Shown one piece after another: positions 1 to 9,778 of a stretch of 64,000 nt of DNA (the stretch's first letter is position 1; each line of letters begins with the position of its first letter). The notes beneath the pieces were generated by a model. That model was given only the letters and a program-made list of their open reading frames with translations. It had not been told where the DNA came from and made no database searches. The DNA comes from Armatimonadota bacterium. Lineage in GTDB: Bacteria > Armatimonadota > Armatimonadia > Armatimonadales > Armatimonadaceae. The stretch lies in contig JAPLCP010000173.1 in the NCBI GenBank assembly GCA_026392155.1, forward strand, positions 1 through 64,000, given 5' to 3'. The translations under genes and the position numbers were made by a program.

Positions 1-288
1 CCGTTTGCAAGGCTCGCCAATATCATCGCCACCGACGAAGACGAGCGCCTGCCGGAAGTGCGCCTGCGTGCCCTCGCCAATCGCTTAGAGGACTGCGACG
101 GCCTCAAAGTCCTCGGCCCTGCGCCGTGCCCGCTCTCACGCCTTAAGGGAAAGTACCGCTGGCATCTCTTGCTCAAGTGCACCGACGGTGAGGCACTGCG
201 CACCTATCTGCGCCGTGGCCTGCTCTCCCTCACCAGCTCCGACCGATCCGGGATGACGATAGATCTCGACCCGATGAGCCTGTTATGA
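1..288 (+). CDS. priA: Primosomal protein N' (PriA) helicase, C-terminal part (5' truncated by window edge)
   Basis: Frame 1 open from base 1: PFARLANIIATDEDERLPEVRLRALANRLEDCDGLKVLGPAPCPLSRLKGKYRWHLLLKC...IDLDPMSLL; typical PriA C-terminus. Confidence 0.85.
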   Translation, partial: PFARLANIIATDEDERLPEVRLRALANRLEDCDGLKVLGPAPCPLSRLKGKYRWHLLLKCTDGEALRTYLRRGLLSLTSSDRSGMTIDLDPMSLL

Positions 289-3200
289 AAACAGCGCCGA
301 GATGTCGTCGCGGGTGAGGGACTTGAAGAGGCTCTGCTCGGTCTGGATGATCGAGTCCACGAGAGCCTTTTTCTTCTCCTGTAGCAAGACGATCTTCTCT
401 TCCACCGTGTCGCGGGCGAGGAACTTGTAGACAAAGACGGGCTTGGTCTGGCCGATTCGGTGCGTGCGATCCGATGCCTGCTGCTCGACGGCGGGGTTCC
501 ACCACGGGTCAATGTGGATCACGTAGTCCGCCGCCGTTAAGTTCAAACCGACGCCGCCTGCCTTGAGAGAGATCAGGAAAAACGGAATGTTTTCGTCGGC
601 CTGGAACTGATCCACACGGCCCTGACGGTCTTTGGTACGGCCATCTAAATAGAGATAGGGGACGGATTTTGCGTCTAGCTCGTTTTTGAGCAGCCCCAGC
701 ATCTGGGTGAACTGCGAGAAGATCAGCGCCTTGTGGCCCTCCGCACGGAGTGTCTCCATCGTCTCTAAGATCGCCTCCAGCTTCGCCGAGCCGACCTTGG
801 TCGTGGGCTCCATCAGGCGCGGGTCGCAGCAGATCTGGCGCAGGCGCAGGAGCCCTTCGAGCACGCGGAGCTGGGCATTGGAGCTGCCCTCACTATCGAG
901 GATGCCTAAGATCTGGGCACGGTACTTATCGCGGGTTTGCTCGTAGAGCTTGCGCTGGGGGGCTTCTAGCTCGACGGTGATAATGCGCTCAGTGCGGGGC
1001 GGCAGGTCCGTGGCGACTTGGGCCTTGGTGCGACGCAGGAGAAAGGGACGCGTGAGAGCCCGGAGCGCTGAGGCCGCGTTTTCATCCTTGCCGCGCTCAA
1101 TCGGGGCGAGAAAGTTCTCCTTAAAGACCTCGATGCCGCCGAGCAGGCCAGGATTCAGAAACGCAAACTGGCTCCAGAGCTCGGCAGTGCCATTCTCGAT
1201 AGGCGTGCCTGTCAGGGTCAGGCGGTGCTCGGCCTTGAGCAAGCGCGAGGCGCGGCTGGTCTGGGCAAGCGGGTTTTTAATGGCCTGGGCTTCGTCTAGG
1301 ATCGCGTAGAAGAAGGGGTACTTGCTGAGCTTCTCGATATCGCGTAGCAGAATCCCGTAGGTGGTAATAATGAGGTCGTTGCCATCAAAGGCTTTGGTAT
1401 CTTCCACGCGGCTGCTGTCGTCGTAGCGGTGTAGCTTCAGGCCCGGTGCGAACTTTTCTGCCTCCCGCTCCCAGTTGAAGACCAGCGAGCGCGGCACCAC
1501 CAGCAGGCTGGCTTTCTTGCTCTGGCCCTGCACGGAGAGAAGCAGGGCTAGGGCAGCAAGAGTCTTTCCTGTTCCCATGTCATCAGCGAGGCAGCCACCA
1601 AAGCCACTGTTTTTGAGAAAGTGCAGCCAGTCGTAGCCCGCTTTTTGGTAGGGGCGCAGAACACCATCGAGAGAAGCGGGCAGAGGAGTCTCGTCCACTT
1701 TCTCAAACTGCCGCAGCTTGCGTTTCTTGCGCTCAAACTCTTCGTCGGCCTGCGCGTCGCCGTCGCTGTCGGTGATGGCTTGCTCGAAGAGTAGTGCATG
1801 GAGGGGCGAGAGGCGCAGGGCATCGGTGTCTTTGGGCTCACCTGCCAGCGCAAAGACATGCCGGAACCGCTCGATCCAGTCATCGGGGATCATCCCTACC
1901 GAGCCGTCGGCTAGCTTGACGTAGCGCTCTTTTTTCTTAATCGCCCGGCGCAGCTCTTTAAGGCTGGCATGCGTGTCCCCAAACTCAACGAGGCCCTCGA
2001 CATCGAACCAGTCAATTCCGCTGGTGACATTAAACGAGAGAGTCGGCTTGCTCCGGTTAACTTTAATGCTACTGAGCGCCTCCTCGCCAAAGATCGCGAA
2101 GCTCTCCTCGACGAGGCGTGGCAGGTGATGCAGCAAAAAGTCTACGGGAGTCAGACGAGCACGGAGCGTAAACTCACCCGCCTCGTTGCCACGCTTGAGG
2201 CCGTGCGTGAGTAGGGCATCGTAGGCCTTGATCTCCGCACTCGTATCCCGGTAGACCCGGTCTAAAAGTCCCGTTGTCTCGTTGTACTGGAGCATGGTTG
2301 GGGACGATTCTTTGCGCCAGGCCAGCTCTGTCTCGCCGTAGCCGAAGCGAAGCTGGGCGACTAGCTCTTTTTCCCGCTCGCTCAGATAGAGGCGGCACTG
2401 TGGGGCCACCCCCCGCACTTCGTCGCCAAAGAGCCCCTCGCCGGTGAGAGGCAGGCGCTCCGCGGCACGCGGGAGATACTCACTGCGGAAATAGGGAACC
2501 TCTTCCACAGGAACCACGACCGGCTCGCTCTCCAAGAGCGTCACCAGTGACTTGGGAACGGAGCCAAAGCCCACCAGCTGGCTGTCCAGCTTGAGCCAGA
2601 GCGGATCTTTTAGCACCATCTCCGGGCGCTTGACAGTCACGGGCTCACCCTCGATCAGCAGGCGCGGCCCGAGGATCATGCTCCCATCGGGGTTGTTGCT
2701 CAGGTGCAGCGCCACGCTGCCTGCCCCGGGCTTGACCTTGACATGGTGCTGGAAGGGAAGTGCATCGGTGCCGGTGAAGACAAGCGCCTCTCCCAAGAGG
2801 GCCAGGAGGGAGTGCAATTGCGACGACTCCGCGCTGTAGTAGTTGTAGTACGAGGCCTGCGTGGTGGCGAGGCGAACGGCGAGCTTGAGCTCCTGTGAGG
2901 CATTTTCGAGCTGCTCACTATCCACATTACGCATGCGCCAGTTACGCCCGCCTTCGTCTTTAAGCTGCTTGGCGAGCGCGGCATGATCTGCGTGGTCGAG
3001 GATACCCCCGAGTGCACTCTGTGGGATCGCGTAGGGGATAAGCTGCCAGTTTCGGTAGGAGGGCTGGAGCGAGAACGCGAGCAGGCGCGGGGGGCGCTTG
3101 GCCTTGGTGGCAGTGGCATCGCTTCCCAAGACGCTCTGGAGGCGTGTCTCCCAGGTCTGTGGGGGATTAGACGTTAAGTACTGCTCCAGTCCCATCGCCG

Positions 3201-3474
3201 CCGTGGCAATGTGCAGACAGGGGCGCTCTCCGGTAAACAGAGGGCAGGTACAGTCGCAGGCGATACTCCCCTCTTCAAGAATCTCTAGCCGCACCCGCGC
3301 TTTATCGTGTGGCCCTGCCTCCACGAGCATCGTTGCTTCTGTGGGAGAGCTCTCCTCAACCTGACACCGGCCGCGCCATAGTAAGTTGCGGGCCTTGTCT
3401 AGGATCGTCCGGTCGGTAGCTTCTGCAATTTTAGCGCGACGAAGAAGAGTCGCTGTCAGGAGAGGGCGGCGCAT
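283..3474 (-). CDS. SNF2-family DEAD/DEAH helicase with N-terminal SWIM zinc finger
   Basis: 1063 aa; CDCTCPLFTGERPCLH SWIM-type CxC...CxH; GGCLADDMGTGKTLAAL Walker A, DEAQ, LTLTGTPIEN, QASDRTHRIGQ SNF2 motifs. Confidence 0.9.
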   Translation of the reverse strand: MRRPLLTATLLRRAKIAEATDRTILDKARNLLWRGRCQVEESSPTEATMLVEAGPHDKARVRLEILEEGSIACDCTCPLFTGERPCLHIATAAMGLEQYLTSNPPQTWETRLQSVLGSDATATKAKRPPRLLAFSLQPSYRNWQLIPYAIPQSALGGILDHADHAALAKQLKDEGGRNWRMRNVDSEQLENASQELKLAVRLATTQASYYNYYSAESSQLHSLLALLGEALVFTGTDALPFQHHVKVKPGAGSVALHLSNNPDGSMILGPRLLIEGEPVTVKRPEMVLKDPLWLKLDSQLVGFGSVPKSLVTLLESEPVVVPVEEVPYFRSEYLPRAAERLPLTGEGLFGDEVRGVAPQCRLYLSEREKELVAQLRFGYGETELAWRKESSPTMLQYNETTGLLDRVYRDTSAEIKAYDALLTHGLKRGNEAGEFTLRARLTPVDFLLHHLPRLVEESFAIFGEEALSSIKVNRSKPTLSFNVTSGIDWFDVEGLVEFGDTHASLKELRRAIKKKERYVKLADGSVGMIPDDWIERFRHVFALAGEPKDTDALRLSPLHALLFEQAITDSDGDAQADEEFERKKRKLRQFEKVDETPLPASLDGVLRPYQKAGYDWLHFLKNSGFGGCLADDMGTGKTLAALALLLSVQGQSKKASLLVVPRSLVFNWEREAEKFAPGLKLHRYDDSSRVEDTKAFDGNDLIITTYGILLRDIEKLSKYPFFYAILDEAQAIKNPLAQTSRASRLLKAEHRLTLTGTPIENGTAELWSQFAFLNPGLLGGIEVFKENFLAPIERGKDENAASALRALTRPFLLRRTKAQVATDLPPRTERIITVELEAPQRKLYEQTRDKYRAQILGILDSEGSSNAQLRVLEGLLRLRQICCDPRLMEPTTKVGSAKLEAILETMETLRAEGHKALIFSQFTQMLGLLKNELDAKSVPYLYLDGRTKDRQGRVDQFQADENIPFFLISLKAGGVGLNLTAADYVIHIDPWWNPAVEQQASDRTHRIGQTKPVFVYKFLARDTVEEKIVLLQEKKKALVDSIIQTEQSLFKSLTRDDISALFS

Positions 3475-3498
3475 GAAACCTGCATTATATCGCGTCTC

Positions 3499-4203
3499 CT
3501 AAAAGTACGTTCGGGCCATCTGTTGCCACCAAGGCCAGTCATGACCCGTGCTATCGCCCCAGACATCGAGCTTGTGAGGAATGGAGCGAGCACTAAGTAC
3601 CCCACTAAGGCGTATATTGTCGTTGCGGCAGATATCGTTCTCTCCCGTTGCCAGAATCAAGGTTAGCTGCTGGTAGCGCTCCCAGTACCAGCCATCATCA
3701 TCCTGGGGGAGATACATCAAGGGCTGGTGGAAGTAAAAATCCTCGCCACGGTAGTCGCCCACAAAGCTCGTCATGTCGTAGGCACCGCCCATGCTCACGC
3801 AGTGGCTCACGACATCGGGGTGGCGAAGGGCAAAGTTGACGGCATGGTAGCCCCCAAACGAGCAGCCCGTTACGGCAAGACGTCCGTTGCCGCCTGTCAT
3901 CAGGGGGAGCACCTCATGGAGCAGATACGCCTCGTACTCATTATGGCGCCGAATCTTATCCCAGGGCGCGACCTTCTTGTTGTACCAGCTCTCGGCATCG
4001 ACACTATCCACACAGTAGAGGTGCAAGTAGCCCGCCTCAATCTTGGCAGAGAGCGCGTTAACCATGCCCCGGTCTTCGTACTCGTAGTACTTGCCCAGCG
4101 ATGTTGGAAAGACCAGCACGGGCATCCCGGCATGGCCAAACTCCAGAAGCTCCATCGTACGATTCAGGCGTGGGCTATGCCAGCGATGAAAAACTCGGTT
4201 CAT
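3499..4203 (-). CDS. Esterase family protein (alpha/beta hydrolase)
   Basis: 234 aa; GCSFGGYHAVNFALRHPDV nucleophile elbow, putative-esterase type. Confidence 0.75.
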   Translation of the reverse strand: MNRVFHRWHSPRLNRTMELLEFGHAGMPVLVFPTSLGKYYEYEDRGMVNALSAKIEAGYLHLYCVDSVDAESWYNKKVAPWDKIRRHNEYEAYLLHEVLPLMTGGNGRLAVTGCSFGGYHAVNFALRHPDVVSHCVSMGGAYDMTSFVGDYRGEDFYFHQPLMYLPQDDDGWYWERYQQLTLILATGENDICRNDNIRLSGVLSARSIPHKLDVWGDSTGHDWPWWQQMARTYF

Positions 4204-4299
4204 TTTTATCTCTCCGCCCCCTCGAAGGGAGCGTCTGGTGGCATCGTTCCTCTGCCGTAAAGCCCGTGCCGGGCTACCAATTCTATTCCCCGGGCGGTC

Positions 4300-5490
4300 T
4301 TAGTCGGTATGCTTCTCTTTAGGGGGCAGGCTATGGAAGAAATCCTGGTAGAAACGTTCTGTATAGGTGCTCAAAAGCTCGCCGACGCGCTCGTATTTTT
4401 CGGAGGCGACAACTACCCCCGCGTGGTTCTTCTTTTCGAGTTTCCACCAGACCTCAGGATCGTTGTAGCCAGATAGATCGGGGGATTCTTGACGGGCGAG
4501 AGAGACTAAGAGCCCGGCATAGCGCTTGTGCGACGGCTCCGGAGTGTAGCTCTCTCGCACCTCCAGCTTGGCCCACTCCGCCCACAGATTCAGACCAGAG
4601 GCCGCCTCGATCATGTCCGCGATATGGGCACCTCCAACACGGGCGCTGGTCTCGAGAAAATAAAACTGCCCATCTGCGGCACTCTGAATGTACTCGGTGT
4701 GCGAGACACCGCGCACGAGCCCGAGGGTTTTTAAGACCGTGGCATTGAGTTTTTTAAGCGCTTTCTCCTCCATGGAGCCATAGGTCACGTTCTGGGTGCA
4801 GAAGACGCGGCCTTCGTGACTGACTTCCAGCGGTGGGCGGGCGTAGCGGCTCACGAGTGCCCAGAGGACTTTGGAGCCGTCCACGATAGAGTCCACGTGC
4901 CAGATCGTGCCGGGCAGAAACTCTTCGAGCAAGTAGTAGGACTGTCGGTCGCCCAGCGCGTCTAAAAGGGGCCAGAGGTCAGCCTCGCTCTCGACTTTCT
5001 TGATCCCAATCGCCCCCGCCTGGGTGCGTGGCTTGAGGACATAAGGCGGCGGGACATCGGCCATAAACGCCCGGATCTCGTCGTAGTTGAGTACCCCGAC
5101 AAAGCGCGGGATGGCCAGGCCACCGTCACGGGCTTTGGAGCGCATGGCGAGTTTATCGCGGAAGTAGCGCGCCGTGGTGTCGCCCATGCCCCCGATGCGC
5201 AGATGCTCCCGCAGAAGCGCGGCTTTCTCGACATCAAAGTCATCGAGTGGCACGATCTTATCAATCTTGACCGTGCGTGCGAGATAACTCACGGCATGCA
5301 TCATGTCATTTAGATCCCACTCTTTGTCCACATCGGGCATGAAGTAGATATCGTCTAGGCACTCGCGTGGCCAGTCCGCATTTTCTAGGCTCTGGGAGGT
5401 GAGTAGAAGTGTCTTCCAGCCTTCTGCTTTACACTGGCGCAGAAACGCCTGGCCTTTTTCAAAGCTCGCAATGGCAAGAATCGTTTTCAT
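4300..5490 (-). CDS. ATP-grasp domain protein (carboxylate-amine ligase-like)
   Basis: MKTILAIASFEKGQAFLRQCKAEGWKTLLLTS...PPYVLKPRTQAGAIGI...EYIQSAADGQFYFLETSARVGG; start moved to the internal ATG at 5490. Confidence 0.8.
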   Translation of the reverse strand: MKTILAIASFEKGQAFLRQCKAEGWKTLLLTSQSLENADWPRECLDDIYFMPDVDKEWDLNDMMHAVSYLARTVKIDKIVPLDDFDVEKAALLREHLRIGGMGDTTARYFRDKLAMRSKARDGGLAIPRFVGVLNYDEIRAFMADVPPPYVLKPRTQAGAIGIKKVESEADLWPLLDALGDRQSYYLLEEFLPGTIWHVDSIVDGSKVLWALVSRYARPPLEVSHEGRVFCTQNVTYGSMEEKALKKLNATVLKTLGLVRGVSHTEYIQSAADGQFYFLETSARVGGAHIADMIEAASGLNLWAEWAKLEVRESYTPEPSHKRYAGLLVSLARQESPDLSGYNDPEVWWKLEKKNHAGVVVASEKYERVGELLSTYTERFYQDFFHSLPPKEKHTD

Positions 5491-5529
5491 TTGGCGCATT
5501 CTACCTGATCCTGCCGCTCTAACCGGCGG

Positions 5530-5582
5530 GACAAAAAAACAGCCCTCGCCCATTAAAGGAGCGAGAGCTGTTTTATAAAAAG
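5530..5582 (-). terminator. Rho-independent terminator downstream of rpmG-rpmB
   Basis: Minus strand AAAACAGCTCTCGC TCCTTTAATGG GCGAGGGCTGTTTTTTTGT: stem with T tract. Confidence 0.8.
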
Positions 5583-5592
5583 CGCTGGTTGC

Positions 5593-5841
5593 TTACACAC
5601 CCTTGGGTAGGGGAGCCTGGCCTGCCAGGATCGCCTTGAACTTACGGCTGGTGAGCATGCGAGCTGCCACTTTGATCTTCTTGGTGCCGCCGCCCTCAGC
5701 AGGAACGGAGACAGTCTGAAGATTCACCTGGAAGGTGCGGCAGGTCTTGGGGGCGCGGTGGGCCCACTGACCTGAGTGGACGTGTCGGGTGTTGCGACCC
5801 GCTTGGGCCTTACGGCCACTGATGGCGCAGACTTTAGACAT
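5593..5841 (-). CDS. rpmB: 50S ribosomal protein L28
   Basis: [42 protein letters not shown]...; L28 family. Confidence 0.92.
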   Translation of the reverse strand: MSKVCAISGRKAQAGRNTRHVHSGQWAHRAPKTCRTFQVNLQTVSVPAEGGGTKKIKVAARMLTSRKFKAILAGQAPLPKGV

Positions 5842-6008
5842 TACTTTGTCTCCTTGAAGGTCGTGTGCTTGCGCAGGACGGGATCGTACTTTTTCAGCTC
5901 GATCCGGTTGGGGTCGTTACGCTTGTTTTTAACGGTGACGTAGGTTGCACCGCTCTCCGTGGAACGGAGGGTGACGATGATGCGGTTTTCTGAACTTTTT
6001 TTTGCCAT
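5841..6008 (-). CDS. rpmG: 50S ribosomal protein L33 (not in supplied ORF track)
   Basis: Minus-strand reading gives [55 protein letters not shown] (55 aa), an L33 signature; its stop overlaps the rpmB start by 1 nt. Confidence 0.92.
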   Translation of the reverse strand: MAKKSSENRIIVTLRSTESGATYVTVKNKRNDPNRIELKKYDPVLRKHTTFKETK

Positions 6009-6092
6009 GGGAATACGTTTGCGCTCCTAGGATGCCAAGGGAGAAGTATACCGGGTGAAATCAATCTTCGCAAGAGTAGGTACACTTTTCGT

Positions 6093-7058
6093 GTGAAAAA
6101 TCGTTTTTGTGAGCACTTTGGTCTGACCTCTCCTGTGGTTCAGGCTCCTATTGGCAGTGCCTCTTGCCCTGAGCTGGTGGCCGCCGTGAGTAATGCGGGA
6201 GGTCTCGGAGTGCTCTCGGGAACCTGGCGCACGCCCTCGGAGCTGCGCTCCCTGATCCGAAAGACACAGGCGCTGACCACGCGGCCCTTTGGAGTGAACT
6301 TGGTACTGGCGTGGGACATGACTGAGCGCGTGGCGATTTGCTTAGAGGAGAATGCCAAGCTACTCTCGTTTTTCTGGGGCGATCCCGGGCCGCACATCCC
6401 GGTGGTTCACTCTGTTGGTGGGAAGGTTTTTCACACCGTGGGTAGCGCGGATGAGGCCCGAAAAGCTGCCGATGTTGGCGTGGATGTGATCGTCGCGCAG
6501 GGCTGGGAGGCGGGTGGGCATGTCTGGGGGAAAGTCACGACACTCGCTCTAGTCCCACGGGTCGTGGATGCCATCCCTGAGCTTCCCGTGCTTGCCGCGG
6601 GAGGAATCGCCGACGGACGAGGGATCGCCGCCGCGCTGGCCCTCGGAGCCGAGGCGGCGTGGATGGGGACACGGTTTCTGCTAACACGCGAGGCAAGGGT
6701 GCACGCCCGCTACCAGCAGTGCCTCCAAGAAGCCACGGAGGCTGACACGCTCTATACCGAAAGATTCTCGGGCGGCTGGCCGGATGCGCCGCACCGTGTC
6801 CTAGAGCGCCTTCGGGACTGGGAGCAGGCCGAGGAGATTATCGCACACTACAGCGATGGCGAGGCGATTGGTCGGCTCTCGTCGAACCTGCCTGCCCCAG
6901 GCGTTACCGGCAATATCGAGGCGATGTGCCTCTACGCGGGCCAGAGCGTGGGGCTAAGCCGAGAAATTCTGCCCGCCGCCCAGCTTGTTGCACAGCTCAG
7001 CGAAGAAACCCACACGGCGGTCTGCAACCTTTGGAGACGTCAGGGTACAATATCGTAG
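6093..7058 (+). CDS. Nitronate monooxygenase / 2-nitropropane dioxygenase family flavoprotein
   Basis: 321 aa; PVVQAPIGSASCPELVAAVSNAGGLGVL, AQGWEAGGHVWG, LPVLAAGGIADGRGIAAALALGAEAAWMGTRFL. Confidence 0.88.
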   Translation: MKNRFCEHFGLTSPVVQAPIGSASCPELVAAVSNAGGLGVLSGTWRTPSELRSLIRKTQALTTRPFGVNLVLAWDMTERVAICLEENAKLLSFFWGDPGPHIPVVHSVGGKVFHTVGSADEARKAADVGVDVIVAQGWEAGGHVWGKVTTLALVPRVVDAIPELPVLAAGGIADGRGIAAALALGAEAAWMGTRFLLTREARVHARYQQCLQEATEADTLYTERFSGGWPDAPHRVLERLRDWEQAEEIIAHYSDGEAIGRLSSNLPAPGVTGNIEAMCLYAGQSVGLSREILPAAQLVAQLSEETHTAVCNLWRRQGTIS

Positions 7059-7070
7059 GAGTTTTTCAGA

Positions 7071-7532
7071 ATGGCTCGACTATCACCGTGGGTTTTTGCG
7101 GGTATTGGCTGTCTAGGTGTGGTGGCTTTAGGCGTGGTGTCTATCGGTGGCATTGGGCTCATGGTTGCCAAAAACATGAAAGAGGAAATAGCCAAGCCGA
7201 TTGATAAAGCTGCCGTCTTGCACGACCTCAATGTGCCAATTCATCCCAAGGCAACCCTGGATGAGATCACGACTCGCTCTCTGCGTGCGGGAATGGTCTC
7301 TATGGCCCGGATGACAAACCTTAAGATGGCAGCGGCGGCCTTTCAGCTTGGTGCACCTGCGGATGAGGTGCTCTCTTGGTATGAGAAAGAGCTGGAAAAG
7401 CGGGGCTACCAGAAAAAATCTGCGGATAAAGAGCAGTCGCTGCGCTATGAGCAGAAAGACAGCACGATTTTAATCAGCGTCACAAAGTCAGGCTCGCTGA
7501 CTATCACGCGCATGAGAACGCCGGGTAAGTAG
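7071..7532 (+). CDS. Small membrane-anchored protein, paralogue of the next gene
   Basis: N-terminal TM SPWVFAGIGCLGVVALGVVSIGGIGLMV; shares layout with 7567..8109. Confidence 0.65.
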   Translation: MARLSPWVFAGIGCLGVVALGVVSIGGIGLMVAKNMKEEIAKPIDKAAVLHDLNVPIHPKATLDEITTRSLRAGMVSMARMTNLKMAAAAFQLGAPADEVLSWYEKELEKRGYQKKSADKEQSLRYEQKDSTILISVTKSGSLTITRMRTPGK

Positions 7533-7566
7533 TGTATCGTTTATTTTGTTTTAAGGAGTCGTCATT

Positions 7567-8109
7567 ATGAGTTTTGATCTAGGAAAAGACACATCGTTTA
7601 ACCCACCGCCGCCGCCCAAGCGCCGGATGTCCCCGTGGGCGATTACGGGCATTGGCTGTCTCGTGCTGCTGGTTGGGGGAGCCGTCGGGATTGGGGTGCT
7701 GGTCTCGAAGGCTACCAATGCGATGAAAGAGGAGATGAAAAAGCCCGTCAATAAAGAGCAAGCGTTGGCAGATCTTGAGGATACTCCGATCTACTCAAAG
7801 GCGCAGTTTGATGAGATGGGAACCCGGATGGGACGCGCAGGAATGAGCCTTGGGCGACAGTTTATCCCGGCGGAGAAAACGGCGATTGTCGGCTTCCGTA
7901 CCGAAGATTCTGCGAGCACGGTCTATGCCTGGTACGACGAGAAAATGGCGACCCTAGGCTTTCGTCCCGAAGAGGGTGGGCGCGGTGCACAGCGTGGAGG
8001 CCATGCGTTTCGGAAGGGCAACGACATGGTGATGGTGCAGATGAACAAGGCTAAGGGCGAGTGGAATAGCCTGATCCTGATGCGCTTCTACAACGTCAAG
8101 AAGAAGTAG
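7567..8109 (+). CDS. Small membrane-anchored protein, tandem paralogue
   Basis: RRMSPWAITGIGCLVLLVGGAVGIGVLV...MKEEMKKPVNKEQALADLEDTPIYSKAQFDEMGTRMGRAGMS. Confidence 0.65.
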   Translation: MSFDLGKDTSFNPPPPPKRRMSPWAITGIGCLVLLVGGAVGIGVLVSKATNAMKEEMKKPVNKEQALADLEDTPIYSKAQFDEMGTRMGRAGMSLGRQFIPAEKTAIVGFRTEDSASTVYAWYDEKMATLGFRPEEGGRGAQRGGHAFRKGNDMVMVQMNKAKGEWNSLILMRFYNVKKK

Positions 8110-8114
8110 GGCAC

Positions 8115-8462
8115 CTAGCGCCGAACCATCTCCTCTAGGGCCGTCACGTAGGCTTCAAAAGCGCGGCGGCCCGAGTCGGTGGGGAGATAGGTGGTGCGGG
8201 GCTTCTTGCCGTGGAACTCTTTGGTAACACGGACATAGCCGCTCTCTTCCAGCACCGTTAAGTGGGTAGAGAGGTTGCCATCCGAGACCCCCAGAGCGGC
8301 CTTGAGGAAGTTGAAGTCGCACTCTCCCGAGGCCATTAAACTCGACATGACGCCAAGGCGAACCTTCTGATGGATTACGTCATCTATTGCATCTAGTTTT
8401 CGAACTGCCGCCATTTTCTCTCTTATTTCCTCACTTACCAACCGTACTTCAGGCCCATCCAC
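8115..8462 (-). CDS. Winged-helix transcriptional regulator (MarR/ArsR-like, HTH_34 type)
   Basis: VRLGVMSSLMASGECDFNFLKAALGVSDGNLSTHLTVLEESGYVRVTKEFHGKKPRTTYLPTDSGRRAFEAY. Confidence 0.82.
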   Translation of the reverse strand: MDGPEVRLVSEEIREKMAAVRKLDAIDDVIHQKVRLGVMSSLMASGECDFNFLKAALGVSDGNLSTHLTVLEESGYVRVTKEFHGKKPRTTYLPTDSGRRAFEAYVTALEEMVRR

Positions 8463-9103
8463 GCCCCATAGATAATATGAAAGCCCCCGAATGTTAGGGC
8501 CATCAGGGCACGTGGGCCGATCACAAAGTTGTCTGGTAGCAGGAGCGCAATCACGCCCGCCGCCAGAAACGCCCAGCCCATCACCGAGACTTCCCGCCGA
8601 CTAAACATCCCGATCGCTAAAAGCGCTACGGCGTAGCAGAGAATCCACAGGCCGTAGAGATAGGTTCCCAGCGCCTCCGGGTGCAGCAGGTGAAACAGGG
8701 TAATCCCTACGCCTGCCAGCAGGCCGGGAGCCACGGCCCGTGCCAGGTGCACCCCGAGCGCCGAGAAGGCTTTCTTCCCCACACGTGCCGCTTTCCGCTT
8801 GGTCAAGAGTACGTCCGTGACAAACGCCAGCACGACAGTCGCTCCCCAGATCGCCACAAAGAGCAGCTTTTCCGACCAGGTTCCCAGGTTGGTGGGAGCA
8901 AAGATCGCCGCCGCTAGCGCATAGCAGCCCGCCAGGACACCCGAGAGCCCTGAGAGGGTCGAGTGCTTTGTCGAGCGCTCCATCGCCTGCCGGATGACGC
9001 GAAGGTGCTCCTCGGCCTCTCCAGCGCTGGTGACGATGCGAAAGATGGGGCTACCATCGGGGTGAAATTTTGTTTCTTTGCCTGGCAAAGCGCTTTTCCT
9101 CAC
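8435..9103 (-). CDS. Multi-pass membrane protein, paired with the winged-helix regulator
   Basis: 222 aa with several hydrophobic segments; 28-nt overlap with the downstream regulator. Confidence 0.65.
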   Translation of the reverse strand: MRKSALPGKETKFHPDGSPIFRIVTSAGEAEEHLRVIRQAMERSTKHSTLSGLSGVLAGCYALAAAIFAPTNLGTWSEKLLFVAIWGATVVLAFVTDVLLTKRKAARVGKKAFSALGVHLARAVAPGLLAGVGITLFHLLHPEALGTYLYGLWILCYAVALLAIGMFSRREVSVMGWAFLAAGVIALLLPDNFVIGPRALMALTFGGFHIIYGAWMGLKYGW

Positions 9104-9118
9104 TAGGGTACCGCAGGT

Positions 9119-9778
9119 TTAAGATGCTGTCAACTGAAGCAGGGCTTCTTCGGCGGCGGCTCGCTCTGCCGCACGGAGTGCTCTGCCGGTGCCCATGCCC
9201 AGAAGCTGCTCCTCACAGAGTACTTCAACGGAGACAGAGTCGGTCTCGGTCTCGGAGACGAGCTGGCGGTACTCGGGCTTCTTGCGGCCCTGTGCCTGGA
9301 GTGCCTCTTGTAGGCGGCTCTTGGGGTGCTTGGCGGCAGGGTTCTGCAAGACAAGCTGGAGCGGCTCGGCCAGTGTGGTCTGGACAAAGGCAAAGGCAGC
9401 GTACTCGCCACACTCCAGGTAGAGCGCCCCGACCACGGCCTCATACGCTCCCGAGAGCAGGCGGGTCTGCTGGGCGAGGCCCATCTTCTGGCCACCGGGA
9501 TCGAGGCGGAGCAGCTCAGGCAGGCCGAGAGACTGCGCCACATCGGCCTGGGTCTCGCGGTCTACGACACTAGCGCGGGCGAGGGTGAGTGTGCCCTCAG
9601 CAGCATCGGGGAGCGCGTCCATGAGAATGCGGGCGACATAGGCACTGAGCAGGGCATCGCCCAGAAACTCCAGGCGCTCGTTGGAGTGGGGATGGGGAGC
9701 CGCCGAGCGGTGGGTCAGTGCCTGCGTGAGCAGCACACTCTCCGGGGCAAATCCCCACCGCTGGGCGAACGCGGTCAC
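9119..9778 (-). CDS. rnc: Ribonuclease III
   Basis: THRSAAPHPHSNERLEFLGDALLSAYVARIL RNase III signature; C-terminal dsRBD (SRLQEALQAQGRKKPEYRQL...). Confidence 0.93.
   Translation of the reverse strand: MTAFAQRWGFAPESVLLTQALTHRSAAPHPHSNERLEFLGDALLSAYVARILMDALPDAAEGTLTLARASVVDRETQADVAQSLGLPELLRLDPGGQKMGLAQQTRLLSGAYEAVVGALYLECGEYAAFAFVQTTLAEPLQLVLQNPAAKHPKSRLQEALQAQGRKKPEYRQLVSETETDSVSVEVLCEEQLLGMGTGRALRAAERAAAEEALLQLTAS

Noticed and set aside
5894-6085. 63-aa minus-strand ORF at rpmG
   Set aside because: Wrong frame; L33 is encoded in a different minus-strand frame at 5841-6008
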